From Gibbsiella quercinecans (GTDB lineage Bacteria > Pseudomonadota > Gammaproteobacteria > Enterobacterales > Enterobacteriaceae), in contig NZ_CP014136.1 in the NCBI RefSeq assembly GCF_002291425.1, forward strand, positions 1,612,001-1,676,000: a stretch of DNA of 64,000 nucleotides, given 5' to 3'. Positions 24,608 through 34,772 of the stretch are shown one piece after another; within the stretch, counting starts at the first letter, position 1; each line of letters opens with the position of its first letter. A model generated the notes under the pieces. That model saw only the letters and a program-made list of their open reading frames with translations. It was not told the origin of the DNA and searched no databases. Both the position numbers and the translations under genes were made by a program.

Positions 24608-26137
24608 ATGGCAGAAAAATCATCACCCCCTTTACTCCGGCTGGACGGTATATCAAAACGCTACGGCGCGACGCTGGCTCTCAACAACGTACGTTTTGAT
24701 TTGTATGCCGGAGAGGTACATGCCCTCATGGGAGAAAACGGAGCGGGTAAATCAACGCTGATGAAAATCCTTTCCGGGAATGAGCAACGTGATAGCGGGC
24801 ATATTTTTAAGAACGGACAAGAAATTGAGATACGCGATCCCCGAGATGCCCGCAAATATGGCATTGCGATCATTCATCAGGAGCTCAATACGGTTCCCGA
24901 TATGACGGTCGCAGAAAACCTTTTTCTTGGGCAAGAACCCACATCTTTCGCCGGCATTCTGGACAGAAAAAAAATGTATCAGGAGGCAAAGAAAAAGCTT
25001 GAGCGCATCAATGCCGATATCGATCCAGGGTTACCGCTTGGCTCATTGAGCATCGGTCGCCAGCAAATGGTGGAAATTGCCCGAGCCGTCAGTGAAAACG
25101 CAAAAGTACTCGTGCTTGATGAGCCGACGGCAGCGCTCTCGCGTGCAGAAACGCTCGAATTATACCGGCTGATAGAACAAATGCGGCGGGACGGCGTTGG
25201 CATGGTGTATATCTCTCACCGAATGGAAGAAGTGTGGCAGCTAGCCAATCGCGTGACTGTTTTCCGGGACGGCACCTACATCGGCACAGAAAAGATGGGC
25301 GACATTTCCACCACCGATGTCGTGCGCATGATGGTTGGCCGCCAAATTGTGGATTTGTATCAACATGCTCCCCGCACTCCCGGGGAAGTGTTGCTCGACG
25401 TCCAAGAACTCGCAGGCAAAGCGACCGGACCGGTATCTTTCCAGGTCAGGGCCGGCGAAGTTGTCAGCATGTCCGGCCTGGTTGGTTCTGGCCGTACCGA
25501 AGTCGCAAGATTGTTATTTGGCGCCGACCAGAGAACCCATGGCACGGTGCGCATCGGCGAAAAAGAGAGCCACCCTTCAGATCCTACCGCTGCCATAGCA
25601 GACGGCATCGGGATGGTTACCGAAGACAGGAAAAGCCAAGGGCTGTTTCTGGGCCATTCCGTAGAGCACAACATTGATATCAGTTCGCTGGAAAACTTTG
25701 TTTCTGCCGGTGTCGTCAGGCGTAAAACAGTCCGTTCGGCTGTTCTTGAACAAATGCAAAAATTACGTCTGCGTAAAAACGCCGTTGACCTGCCTGTCAG
25801 CGCTTTATCCGGCGGGAATCAACAAAAAGCGGCGCTGGCCCGGTGGTTATTACGTGACTCACGCTTGCTTATCCTTGATGAGCCCACCCGAGGCGTGGAT
25901 ATCGGCGCCAAAAGAGAAATATATGAACTGATAGATAAGCTCGCCCGAGCAGGGAAAGCAATCCTGGTGATCTCTTCTGACCTGCCGGAAGCCATCGGAA
26001 TAAGCGATCGCCTTTTGGTCATGCGCGCTGGTCGTATCGTTCACGAATTACCTTCCTCATCGGCAACGGAGGAGCAAGTCATGCTGCATGCAACAGGAAC
26101 TTTTGTCAGTAAATCAGGAGAATGCCATGAACAATAA
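24608..26137 (+). CDS. Sugar ABC transporter ATP-binding protein (RbsA/MglA type)
   Basis: This 509-residue tandem ATPase has a first nucleotide-binding domain with Walker A GENGAGKSTLMKIL, a degenerate signature and LVLDEPTAALS. The second domain has the atypical GLVGSGRTEVARLLFG in place of Walker A, then LSGGNQQKAALARWL and ILDEPTRGVDIGAK. This asymmetry is normal for the carbohydrate uptake transporter-2 family. It follows the binding protein by 62 bp with its own AGGG site and overlaps the permease gene by 11 bp. Confidence 0.93.
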   Translation: MAEKSSPPLLRLDGISKRYGATLALNNVRFDLYAGEVHALMGENGAGKSTLMKILSGNEQRDSGHIFKNGQEIEIRDPRDARKYGIAIIHQELNTVPDMTVAENLFLGQEPTSFAGILDRKKMYQEAKKKLERINADIDPGLPLGSLSIGRQQMVEIARAVSENAKVLVLDEPTAALSRAETLELYRLIEQMRRDGVGMVYISHRMEEVWQLANRVTVFRDGTYIGTEKMGDISTTDVVRMMVGRQIVDLYQHAPRTPGEVLLDVQELAGKATGPVSFQVRAGEVVSMSGLVGSGRTEVARLLFGADQRTHGTVRIGEKESHPSDPTAAIADGIGMVTEDRKSQGLFLGHSVEHNIDISSLENFVSAGVVRRKTVRSAVLEQMQKLRLRKNAVDLPVSALSGGNQQKAALARWLLRDSRLLILDEPTRGVDIGAKREIYELIDKLARAGKAILVISSDLPEAIGISDRLLVMRAGRIVHELPSSSATEEQVMLHATGTFVSKSGECHEQ

Positions 26138-27146
26138 TAAACCTGTGACAGAGCACCCCGTTAAAGCCCCATTTGATTTTGCGAAATGGTGGGATCGTGT
26201 GGGTATTTTGATCGTTCTGTTGGTGCTTCTGGTTCTCATGTCTACGTTTGCACCCAACTTTAACCGTATAGATAACCTCCTGAATATCGCCAGATCAATT
26301 TCCGTTAACGCCATTCTGGCAGCCGGTATGACATTCGTGATTTTAACCAGCGGTATTGATTTGTCGGTTGGTTCAATTGTGGCGGTGTCGGGCGTGGTGT
26401 CTGTCGTGGCGGCCATGGCGGGCATTCCTGCCCCCCTGGCGATTCTGGCCGGCGTGGGCGTGGGCGCGCTTTGCGGCCTGTTAAATGGCGTATTGTCTGC
26501 CTACCTTGCCCTTGCCCCCTTCATCGTCACGCTTGGCACCATGACGTTCCTGCGGGGGATGGCTTACACAATCACTGAAGGGCAGCCCATTGTCTCAAGC
26601 AGTCTCAGCTTCCGTGAACTGGGTAACGGCTATCTCACGGGGATTCCCATTCCTGTCATTATCATGGCGATGGTTTATCTGCTGGCCTGGTTCGTGCTTG
26701 AACGCACCCGCTTTGGGCGCCATATCTATGCCGTAGGCGGAAATGCGCAAGCAGCACGGTTGGCAGGGGTGCGTGTAAAACGCGTTATTGCCTCTGTCTA
26801 TATGATTGCCGGCGTATGCGCAGGCCTTGCCGGCATTATATTTTCCGCAAGGGTTATTTCAGCACAACCAACGGCCGGTACAGGGTATGAGCTTGATGCG
26901 ATTGCCGCGGTCGTTCTAGGGGGAACCAGTCTCGCCGGTGGCCGTGGACGGATAATTGGTACCCTGATAGGGTCTATCATTTTGGGGGTACTCAGCACCG
27001 GCCTCATTCTCCTCAGCGTTCCTTTTTTCACTCAGCTTCTGATCAAAGGCATCGTCATCATTCTTGCCGTGGCGATTGATGGCCTGAAACAGCATCCGGA
27101 GCTGTTCACTTTCTGGCGAAGAAAAGAAACCGCCCCGCCCCGTTAG
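26127..27146 (+). CDS. Sugar ABC transporter permease (RbsC type)
   Basis: This 339-residue membrane protein of the RbsC/AraH family has about ten hydrophobic helices, with hallmarks MTFVILTSGIDLSVGSIVA, FIVTLGTMTFLRGMA, GRHIYAVGGNAQAARLAG and VVLGGTSLAGGRG. The start at 26127 follows AGGAG and overlaps the ATPase gene; the earlier in-frame codon lacks a site. A homodimer would form the channel with the tandem ATPase. Confidence 0.92.
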   Translation: MNNNKPVTEHPVKAPFDFAKWWDRVGILIVLLVLLVLMSTFAPNFNRIDNLLNIARSISVNAILAAGMTFVILTSGIDLSVGSIVAVSGVVSVVAAMAGIPAPLAILAGVGVGALCGLLNGVLSAYLALAPFIVTLGTMTFLRGMAYTITEGQPIVSSSLSFRELGNGYLTGIPIPVIIMAMVYLLAWFVLERTRFGRHIYAVGGNAQAARLAGVRVKRVIASVYMIAGVCAGLAGIIFSARVISAQPTAGTGYELDAIAAVVLGGTSLAGGRGRIIGTLIGSIILGVLSTGLILLSVPFFTQLLIKGIVIILAVAIDGLKQHPELFTFWRRKETAPPR

Positions 27147-27222
27147 CATCCAATGCGGTTTTGTTTTACCCGCCGCAGGGGCGGTGGGCCTCTGCTTTCT
27201 GAAATTCTGATGGAGTACGGTC

Positions 27223-28605
27223 ATGACATATCAAATCACACTGAGCGATCCAATAAAGGGATATCGGCATTACGAACCGGTAACGTTTACGGTTCCCGAA
27301 ATGCTGAAGGGGGATTTATGGTGGGCCATTACTGAAAAGGGAGAGCGCATTCTTTGCCAGCGTCTTAAACATTCGCTGACTGAAGGTTCCACGTCTTTTA
27401 TCGCAACGGTTAATTTTGAAGGTACGCTAAATTTAAGGCTGGACAGCCCCTGTAATGCGTCAGAATCCGTGGCAGAACAAGGTATCCAAAAACTCACGGG
27501 CAGAGAAACAGACTGTTTTGTTCGTCTGAATACGGGGTGTTTTGATTTGGAAATGTGCCGCGGCACGGCTCAAGGCGTAGGTTCTTCAAAATGGGGGATT
27601 CGCCATTTCAGACGAATACAAGACAATATAGAGCTACTCCCATCAGGCAATAATGCTATCGGGGGTTTTTATGGCCCGTTCTTTACACCGGAGAACGGCC
27701 TTATTAATCCGCCAGAACATACTGTCGTGGATATCGAGGTTATTGAGGAAGGCCCGGTATACCATCACTACCGGATGCACGGGGTTATTCCTGATGGCCT
27801 GCTACCGGAACTGTGCAATAAGCATTTCTCGATTGACTGGAAATTCAGCTGGAATACACCGTATTTTCAGCGACGTTACCGTATCGACAACTTCTCGACG
27901 GTCATCAACGGGCGTTCTGTGACCAACAAAATTACCGTAGGTGATGAGTTTGAAAGTGGCCCCGGGAAACTCGTTTTTGACCGTTTTGCTGCATACGGTG
28001 GTACTCGTTATCGCGCCGGCGATCCCTATGCCGAAGAACTGGTCGCGATGGTTGCCCATACGGTCGCAACATCCGAGAGCCAGAACCCGAAATTCGCTGA
28101 GTTCAGGGAGCAGTTATCCGATATGGCCGCTGCGCACTGGGATCTCTACTGGCGAATGTTCTGTAAATGGGAAAACGTTCTGAATGATGCCGAGATAGGC
28201 GAGAGGCTTGGATTAGTCCGCGCCCAGGCACATGTCAGGGCAGATCTGAATGACCGCCCCTGGATTATCACTGAATCCCCGGTCGATGTTTCTGCGGCTC
28301 CCCATGAAACAATATTCCCCGGGCCAGCCAACAAAACGGTTGAATACGATTCCGCCAGCGGCAGGGCTATGGTGTGGTGGACTTCAAGCCCCTCGGGCGC
28401 ATTTCAGATCGTTCAACGCCGCCAGTCCGGATGGGTTAACTGGGGAAGTAATAGTGAGAACGAATGCCCAGAACTGCCGGTTGGTGTCGATATCAAAACA
28501 GCTTATGGCATATTTGCGGACAACTGGGTTCACATTTCCGATCAAATGGAAAAATCCCCGTCGGTACTGGTCCGCTATCACCCGGATGGAGGTAGTCAAC
28601 TATGA
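27223..28605 (+). CDS. Unrecognised 460-residue cytoplasmic protein of the sugar cassette
   Basis: I do not recognise this family. The protein has no signal peptide or membrane segment and is rich in aromatic and acidic residues with many predicted beta strands. Notable segments are GGFYGPFFTPENG, VEVIEEGPVYHHYR-like strands, YRIDNFSTVING and a Trp-rich C-terminus (MVWWTSSPSG, GWVNWGS). The make-up suggests a beta-sandwich carbohydrate-active or mutarotase-like protein. GGAG precedes the ATG, and its stop overlaps the PfkB kinase start (ATGA), so the two are translationally coupled. It probably acts on the imported sugar before or alongside phosphorylation. Confidence 0.75.
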   Translation: MTYQITLSDPIKGYRHYEPVTFTVPEMLKGDLWWAITEKGERILCQRLKHSLTEGSTSFIATVNFEGTLNLRLDSPCNASESVAEQGIQKLTGRETDCFVRLNTGCFDLEMCRGTAQGVGSSKWGIRHFRRIQDNIELLPSGNNAIGGFYGPFFTPENGLINPPEHTVVDIEVIEEGPVYHHYRMHGVIPDGLLPELCNKHFSIDWKFSWNTPYFQRRYRIDNFSTVINGRSVTNKITVGDEFESGPGKLVFDRFAAYGGTRYRAGDPYAEELVAMVAHTVATSESQNPKFAEFREQLSDMAAAHWDLYWRMFCKWENVLNDAEIGERLGLVRAQAHVRADLNDRPWIITESPVDVSAAPHETIFPGPANKTVEYDSASGRAMVWWTSSPSGAFQIVQRRQSGWVNWGSNSENECPELPVGVDIKTAYGIFADNWVHISDQMEKSPSVLVRYHPDGGSQL

Positions 28606-29540
28606 TTCTATGTTGCGGTGAGGCCTTGATCGATATGCTGCCACGCCAGACCAGCGACAATGCGCTGGCATTTGTGCCCTGTGTGGGTGGTGCAGGATTT
28701 AATACCGCGATTGCCCTTGGCCGTCAGGGAATCCCGGTTAGTCTCTTTTCCGGCCTTTCTGACGATTTTATGGGGGATATGTTACGCCAGGCTCTTGATG
28801 CCGCTTGCGTTGACTATTCCTGTTCCACACGAAGAAAGCTACCGACAACGCTGGCATTTGTGAGGCTGGTTAATGGCCAGGCACAATACACATTTTACGA
28901 TGAGAACAGCGCAGGCCGGATGTTATTAGATAGCGACATGCCGAAATTAAGTCATGATGTTGCCGCTATTTTGTTCGGTTGTATTAGCCTAATCGCCGAA
29001 CCCTGTGGAAGTATTTATGAAGCGCTGATGGCCAAAGAAGCTGCCAATCGGGTTATGTTTCTGGACCCAAATATTCGTGAAGTATTTATAAAAGATCGAG
29101 AAAAACACTATTCACGTATGATGCGAATGATCGCGATGGCGGATATTGTGAAACTTTCTGACGAAGACCTGGCCTGGTTTGCTGAAGAGGGAGACGAAGA
29201 TCACATCATCGCCAGATGGCTGACTCTCGGCCCCAAATTGGTTGTCGTAACCCGCGGGGCACAGGGCGCTGATGCCTGGACCTCAAATTTCAAAATACAT
29301 GTATCAGGGATCAGTGTTCCGGTTGCCGACACCGTCGGAGCCGGCGACACGGTTAATGCCGGTATTCTGGCGCATTTTTATCAGGAGGGGCTCCTCGATA
29401 AAAGTCAGCTTATTGCTTTAACCCGCGAGCAGGTTCGAGACGCGGTCAGGCTTGGTATGCAAGCTGCAGCGATTACCGTCTCCAGACCCGGCGCTAACCC
29501 GCCATGGGATCACGAACTCCAATCGTTCAAGCGCTCGTAA
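28602..29540 (+). CDS. PfkB-family carbohydrate kinase (fructokinase-like)
   Basis: This 312-residue sugar kinase has the N-terminal CCGEALIDMLPR strand typical of fructokinases and the sugar-binding GGAGFNTAIALGRQG. The second PfkB signature DTVGAGDTVNAG near residue 245 contains the catalytic Asp. Its start codon overlaps the stop of the unknown 460-residue gene. It is the last gene of the cassette and should phosphorylate the imported sugar. Fructose itself is uncertain because the neighbouring importer is of ribose type. Confidence 0.88.
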   Translation: MILCCGEALIDMLPRQTSDNALAFVPCVGGAGFNTAIALGRQGIPVSLFSGLSDDFMGDMLRQALDAACVDYSCSTRRKLPTTLAFVRLVNGQAQYTFYDENSAGRMLLDSDMPKLSHDVAAILFGCISLIAEPCGSIYEALMAKEAANRVMFLDPNIREVFIKDREKHYSRMMRMIAMADIVKLSDEDLAWFAEEGDEDHIIARWLTLGPKLVVVTRGAQGADAWTSNFKIHVSGISVPVADTVGAGDTVNAGILAHFYQEGLLDKSQLIALTREQVRDAVRLGMQAAAITVSRPGANPPWDHELQSFKRS

Positions 29541-29797
29541 ACGATCGGCATGACGCCATAGCAATCAGCCTTTGACGGCAGAGCTTAGAATGTTATGCCA
29601 TGCTAAAAACATGACAGCGGAATCACGTTATCAAGCCGATAAGTTAAAATAAATGGTTAAATTAAGACAATATCAACCGCCAGCCTTGGCGAGGCATTGT
29701 CCACTTTTTCTGCACATTATTGTGCAACGCACGATGTATCCCGGATCTGGCTATAGGCGGTTACATCCAGCTTATATAATTTACAGGCATGACTAAT

Positions 29798-30226
29798 ATG
29801 AAGAATTTACTTATTTCGCTTTTGTTCGTTTCTCCAATCGTTCTGGCCTCTGCTGAAATGACCCCGCCAGAACGTGCAGCGCTTAATTTTAACAAGTGGT
29901 ACATCGGACAGCTTGAAAAAGATGCATCCCCTTTAACTGATTTTACCTCGTTAAATAAATATGTTACCAGTGACACCATAAAGTCGTTAAAAAATCTTTA
30001 TTCCGGTGACAGTAATGATAAGGACATGCCAGATTCGGATATGTTTACCAAGGCTCAGGATTATAATGACGACTGGAATCAAGTAAATGTCATTTCATCT
30101 GATTTTGATGCTGCATGTACCCACGTATATATTGCTTTCGGTGATAAAAAAGATCATGTCATTGCAGACTGCATGGTACAGGAAAACAACAAATGGAAAA
30201 TCAGGTCCGTAACACTGATAAAGTAA
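29798..30226 (+). CDS. Secreted DUF3828-like protein
   Basis: This is a small protein of about 142 residues with a signal peptide (KNLLISLLFVSPIVLASA, cleavage near ASA). The mature domain ends with the pattern ADCMVQENNKWKIRSVTLIK, typical of DUF3828/YbjP-like proteins where a basic-tryptophan strand closes the fold. An alternative start lies three codons upstream (29789). It is alone between the sugar cassette and the convergent jetD gene. An immunity-type role is possible for small periplasmic proteins of this kind, but nothing here shows it. Confidence 0.65.
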   Translation: MKNLLISLLFVSPIVLASAEMTPPERAALNFNKWYIGQLEKDASPLTDFTSLNKYVTSDTIKSLKNLYSGDSNDKDMPDSDMFTKAQDYNDDWNQVNVISSDFDAACTHVYIAFGDKKDHVIADCMVQENNKWKIRSVTLIK

Positions 30227-30331
30227 CGCTAGCATGGCATATGGTGGTCTGCTTGCCCATGGTAACAGGCTCGTCACGGGCCTCATCATCCATGCCATGG
30301 GTTTCCCCACCGCGTAACGCCGTTGTCGCAA

Positions 30332-31483
30332 TCATCGAGACAAATTCCCCCACTCAACAATCGCCTCTTCAACAACCCGCGCGGGCAGAAATTCCTGTTC
30401 CAGGCGACCACACGGTAGGCTGGTTAAATAACGATAAAAATCAGCTTCTTCATTAAGCAAGCCATCTGGGATCGCCTCCTGAGCTTTTACTGGCTCAGTA
30501 ACGGCATTATGGCAGGCATATTTATCAAACAATGTCCGATTCATGAGCAGAACATCAAGACTCGGAAGACAGCACCTGGCCCTGGCCAGCATGAGTAATC
30601 CCCAACTGTCCATATCCCCCCAATAGGCCACGTATTTCTCCCCCAGAACAGGGCTGGATAACCATTGCACATCAAGACCACAGCCGAGAATAGCAATAGT
30701 ATCAGGTAAGGGCGGGAGCTGATGAAGACACCGTTCGTTTTCAATCACCAGCACACGCGAAGCAGGCAATGCCGTTTCCGCCAGTTCCGCCGTCGTGACT
30801 CGGCATTTTTTGAAGGGAAGTAATCCAGGCGACAGTGGTACCACCAGAACCCAATGACTGGCTTCATCAAATGCATTGAGAAAAGTCGTTAATCCCTGTT
30901 CACTGGCTTCACCAGAAAAACGCACGTCCAGCAGTCGAGTTAATAACGGAATATTGTTCTCGATAAATTTAGTATCTACCCCTTGCCCCGAAAGTAATCT
31001 TAACGGTAGCCCTTTTGAGCAGCCAGGCGTTAATTGGCAAGCCAGTCTGGCTGCATTAATAATGTCCTGCGGATCTCTGTGCCGCCAGAGAGAACGGTGG
31101 CTGACCAGCAGCGGATGAAAAATGGGATCGACATGCTCAATTATGCTCTCCAGCAAGCGGAACTCCCGATTCACCACCGGATCCGCCGCCGCGTTGATCC
31201 AGTCTGAAGGGCCATTCAGGAGCCAGCGTAACGGCATTGATACCGGCCTGTCGCTCGCCCGATAACTTATCTCCTCCCATTCGACGCGCCCGACTTCCAC
31301 TTGCCGCCATGACTGCACATGGCGCAAAACACACGGAGTATGCTCTACGAATACCTTAGCTGAAGGTTTACCAATGGACAGACACAGCGGCCAGTTACCA
31401 GGCACAAGTAAACGCTCAGTCCGGAGTTTTGCATTATCCCATTGTCGGGCAATTTTTTTGCGCAGTTCGTCTGGAGAATACAT
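30332..31483 (-). CDS. jetD: Wadjet nuclease subunit JetD (DUF3322/DUF2220, TOPRIM)
   Basis: This 383-residue protein has an N-terminal DUF3322-like arm and a C-terminal TOPRIM nuclease domain. The TOPRIM residues are visible: Glu248 in LVIENERC, and Asp290 and Asp292 in YWGDMDSWG. In Wadjet, JetD cleaves closed circular plasmid DNA after the JetABC motor has extruded it. The start at 31483 lies one base after the jetC stop (TAGGATG), so translation is coupled; a longer frame inside jetC is less likely. It is the last gene of jetABCD. Confidence 0.93.
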   Translation of the reverse strand: MYSPDELRKKIARQWDNAKLRTERLLVPGNWPLCLSIGKPSAKVFVEHTPCVLRHVQSWRQVEVGRVEWEEISYRASDRPVSMPLRWLLNGPSDWINAAADPVVNREFRLLESIIEHVDPIFHPLLVSHRSLWRHRDPQDIINAARLACQLTPGCSKGLPLRLLSGQGVDTKFIENNIPLLTRLLDVRFSGEASEQGLTTFLNAFDEASHWVLVVPLSPGLLPFKKCRVTTAELAETALPASRVLVIENERCLHQLPPLPDTIAILGCGLDVQWLSSPVLGEKYVAYWGDMDSWGLLMLARARCCLPSLDVLLMNRTLFDKYACHNAVTEPVKAQEAIPDGLLNEEADFYRYLTSLPCGRLEQEFLPARVVEEAIVEWGNLSR

Positions 31484-31484
31484 C

Positions 31485-34400
31485 CTATTCTTTCTCCCGC
31501 CGCTGGTAGTGTTGCTCAAGTTCTTCCCAGCTCAGGGAGGCCATATTCGAATCCTGACCGCGCCGGTGGACGACAACAGCCGAGCGGGTATGGTCACGTA
31601 GCAGGCGCATTTCTTTGTTGGGCGTGATGAATACCGCGTGTAGGCCAAACTCTTTAAGCGCGGCGATGATCCTTCCCGCCACGGCGTGAGAACTACGAGA
31701 AAAGGCTTCATCAAGGATAATGGTACCGAACAGCGGATAGCTACTCCCCTTAGGGCAAAGCGCATAGCTGAGTGACGCGGTCAACACGTAAGAAGCGATA
31801 ATCTCTTTTTCTCCGCCGCTACCGCCCTGCGAGCCAGTACGTGACTCAATCACATTTCCGCTCAGGCGATCCATCACCGATACAGCAAACTCCAGACGAA
31901 AACGCGGATCCAGCAACGCCTTCGCCCCCAATGTACGATTCCTTTCACAGGCATCGCGGAGCTGCGCCACCAACACCTGCAGGGCCTTATAATGGCTCTC
32001 GCCGTTATCATCAACAAACCGTGCCGCGTTCAACTGACGTTGTGCTTTTTCAAGCGTGCGCAGGCTTTCATGGATCACCTTTTTTGTGTCCAGACGCAGG
32101 TAGCGGCCTGGCTGAAAATCTACCCGGAACATGGTTGCGTTTAGCTCACTCAGGCGCTCCTCAATCATAAGCACCTCATGCTCAATATGACTGAGTAGCT
32201 GTGTTACGCCGTCGTCGGATGAACGATTCAGATAGTCAAGGAAGCGGTTAAGCTTTTCCGGCAAGGCTTCTTCGGTCAGTTCCTGCAAACGCTGTAAATA
32301 AGCGGGAATATCGTCCAGATCAGCCCCTGCTTCAGCAAGCGCGCCGGTATCCACCCGTTTGGCTTCCGACATTCGTCGTATAAGCTCCCCATTAAGGGCA
32401 TTCAGTTTTGCTTTAACACCTTCAATATCCTCATGAAGCCTACGCCCATGCTGGCGTTCCAGGTCACGAATATCCAGCAGCCGCTCCATCGTCACAGTGG
32501 GAAAATGTAAGGTGCACAGCTCCCGTTCTTCACCCAACATACCTTGTTGAGCAATTTGTTTGGCCTGCCGCTCTGACTCGGAGGCCGCTTCAAGGCTTTT
32601 TTCCAACCCTCCGGTAGTCTTACTGGCTTTCTGAAGTTGCTTCTCAAGCTCAGTAGCAACATGCCGTGCTTCAGCTAGCATCATGTTTGCAATGCTGACG
32701 TCGGAGTCTGGGCGGGTCAGGTTTTCCAGCCGCTCCTGGAGTTGCGCCAGTTGGCTCGCGACACCAGGAACATCAATATCATCGAAGTTGAGTTGTACAA
32801 TTTGTTGGAGTAACGAGGCCTGACTCTGTAGCTGCTCCACCTCGCCTTTCACAAACTCAAGCGCTTGGTCTGCGGTTTTCACCTGCTCCTGAAGCGCGGC
32901 GATCTCTTTTGCGAGAAAATCCAGGCGATCACGGTTATCGAACCCGGTTAACCAGTCTTCATCAAGACGTTTTTGATCCTGTTTATCATAAAAACGCTGC
33001 TTACCAGACATCAATCCTTGAACAGTCATGGCATAAGGCGTATCGCGTAGCTGTTCTGGGCTATCAACACAATGCCTGTCGCTGTCTGCCAGTAAGGCCT
33101 TTACTGCCTCTCGCCACGGATGCTCTTTCCACAACAGTTTGCGGGTAAAGCCATCGTCGAAAAATCGGGCGGGAGAGTGCGGTAATTTAACTTCCAATAG
33201 CCGCACATGCAGACGGTTATTGCGCTGATTTACCCAGCGTAACGCTTGCGGCGCAGATTCTGGCGAGACAAGGATACGCAGCCGATTGCTACCGATAGCG
33301 CGCTCAATCGCACCGCGCCACTGCGCCTCTTCGGGTTTTACCTGGATCAGTTCAGCAACGAAAGGGAGTTCAGCTTCATCAATACCTAACGCTTCTGCCA
33401 GCTCGCTACGGAATGTCTGATAATTTGCAGGAAGGTTAGAGCCTGGACGACGCGCGATCTCTGCGCTTTCTTCCTCCAGTTCCCGAAGTTTTTCAGTAAA
33501 ATTGAGACTGAGAGCGCCTTTTTGATACGCCTCATCCCGTTTCAGCTTTATTTCATCCGCAAGTTGCTCGCACCGAGTTGCAGCTTCATGCTGATTCGCC
33601 TCCAGCTGTGGCTGGCTCAGGTCGTGCGATAAGCCAAGATTATGGGTCAGTTGTTGATACTGGCGTGCCTGATTTTCTCTTTTGGTTAACTTTTCTTGCC
33701 AATCTTTGATGCGCTCGTTCAGCTCATCAATATTTGCACCGCCAACCTGGAGATAGCGCTGCAGGCAATCAGTAACCACCGTTCTCTGTAACTCAAGCTG
33801 CGCCTGAAGCCGTTCTTCGCCAACCTCTGCCTCACCAAGCTCGCCTTCAAGACGACTGACTCTCTCCCGCCAGAGCTGGCTTGCCTGTTCCGCAAACCAA
33901 ACGGGCAACAGCGATTCCAGCGCCTGCTTGTCGGCAAGCTGAATCTCCTGCTCCTGGTATTTTGCCCAGTTCAGGGCGACAGGCTGCAAAGCGTGCTGCT
34001 GCTTGCGTGCCGTTTCCAGCTCCTGGTGAATTTCAGTCAGGCCATCAAAGCTGTTCGCCACCTCCGTTGCACGATCAAAGGCGGAATGATCATCCAACAC
34101 CAGCTCGCGGAAAATCTCATCAATGCTGTTTAGCTGTTTTAATCCGGCAGCCCGGTTTAACAACGTAAATGCATTTTCCCCCACCTCAAAGTAATCCCGC
34201 AGGCGCGCCAGATACTGTTTTTTATTCGGCCATGTCCAAATCCCGGTCGCTTCTTTTTCCATTTGCTTCAATTGCCGCGTGCCGCCGTCATGATAAACGT
34301 TCAGCCAGTGCTCCAATGTCTGCTCGGGATTATCACTGAACAGCCAAAGCCTTTTCATATCCGATACGCTGGAACTGGTTGAATCAAACCACAGCAGCGC

Positions 34401-34772
34401 CCCCAGACGAACCTGTTGCCCTTCTCGCGCAAGCGTTGCAGCGATGCCGGTCACGGTTTTACCCGGCCTGGCGATATGCGATTGCCCTTCCCCTCCATCG
34501 CCAGGGCCGGATACACCACGCACATAAGAGATAAGATCGCGATCGCTTTCATGCCCCCCGGTTGAAGCCAAGTTGTAGCGCGGACTGGCACAGAGTAACG
34601 TCATCAATGCATCGACCAGCGTGGTCTTCCCGCTCCCAGTGGGGCCAATCACAGCCGTACCCTCCTGGTGGATTGCTGCCTGATGCAGCCCATGAAAGCC
34701 CCCCCAGTTAAACACTTCAATACGGGTAAGAATGAAAGATTCCTTTCCTGCCAGACGAACCTCCTGATTCAT
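31485..34772 (-). CDS. jetC: Wadjet SMC-like ATPase JetC
   Basis: This 1095-residue MukB/SMC-like ATPase has Walker A GPTGSGKTT at residues 43-51 and long coiled coils from about 230 to 470 and 620 to 930 with a hinge-like centre. The ABC signature GGSGGEKE near 985 is followed by Walker B FGTIILDEAFS near 1020. It forms the loop-extruding motor of the Wadjet complex with JetA and JetB. Its ATG overlaps the jetB stop (ATGA), showing tight operon coupling. All motifs are intact, so the system looks functional. Confidence 0.95.
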   Translation of the reverse strand: MNQEVRLAGKESFILTRIEVFNWGGFHGLHQAAIHQEGTAVIGPTGSGKTTLVDALMTLLCASPRYNLASTGGHESDRDLISYVRGVSGPGDGGEGQSHIARPGKTVTGIAATLAREGQQVRLGALLWFDSTSSSVSDMKRLWLFSDNPEQTLEHWLNVYHDGGTRQLKQMEKEATGIWTWPNKKQYLARLRDYFEVGENAFTLLNRAAGLKQLNSIDEIFRELVLDDHSAFDRATEVANSFDGLTEIHQELETARKQQHALQPVALNWAKYQEQEIQLADKQALESLLPVWFAEQASQLWRERVSRLEGELGEAEVGEERLQAQLELQRTVVTDCLQRYLQVGGANIDELNERIKDWQEKLTKRENQARQYQQLTHNLGLSHDLSQPQLEANQHEAATRCEQLADEIKLKRDEAYQKGALSLNFTEKLRELEEESAEIARRPGSNLPANYQTFRSELAEALGIDEAELPFVAELIQVKPEEAQWRGAIERAIGSNRLRILVSPESAPQALRWVNQRNNRLHVRLLEVKLPHSPARFFDDGFTRKLLWKEHPWREAVKALLADSDRHCVDSPEQLRDTPYAMTVQGLMSGKQRFYDKQDQKRLDEDWLTGFDNRDRLDFLAKEIAALQEQVKTADQALEFVKGEVEQLQSQASLLQQIVQLNFDDIDVPGVASQLAQLQERLENLTRPDSDVSIANMMLAEARHVATELEKQLQKASKTTGGLEKSLEAASESERQAKQIAQQGMLGEERELCTLHFPTVTMERLLDIRDLERQHGRRLHEDIEGVKAKLNALNGELIRRMSEAKRVDTGALAEAGADLDDIPAYLQRLQELTEEALPEKLNRFLDYLNRSSDDGVTQLLSHIEHEVLMIEERLSELNATMFRVDFQPGRYLRLDTKKVIHESLRTLEKAQRQLNAARFVDDNGESHYKALQVLVAQLRDACERNRTLGAKALLDPRFRLEFAVSVMDRLSGNVIESRTGSQGGSGGEKEIIASYVLTASLSYALCPKGSSYPLFGTIILDEAFSRSSHAVAGRIIAALKEFGLHAVFITPNKEMRLLRDHTRSAVVVHRRGQDSNMASLSWEELEQHYQRREKE

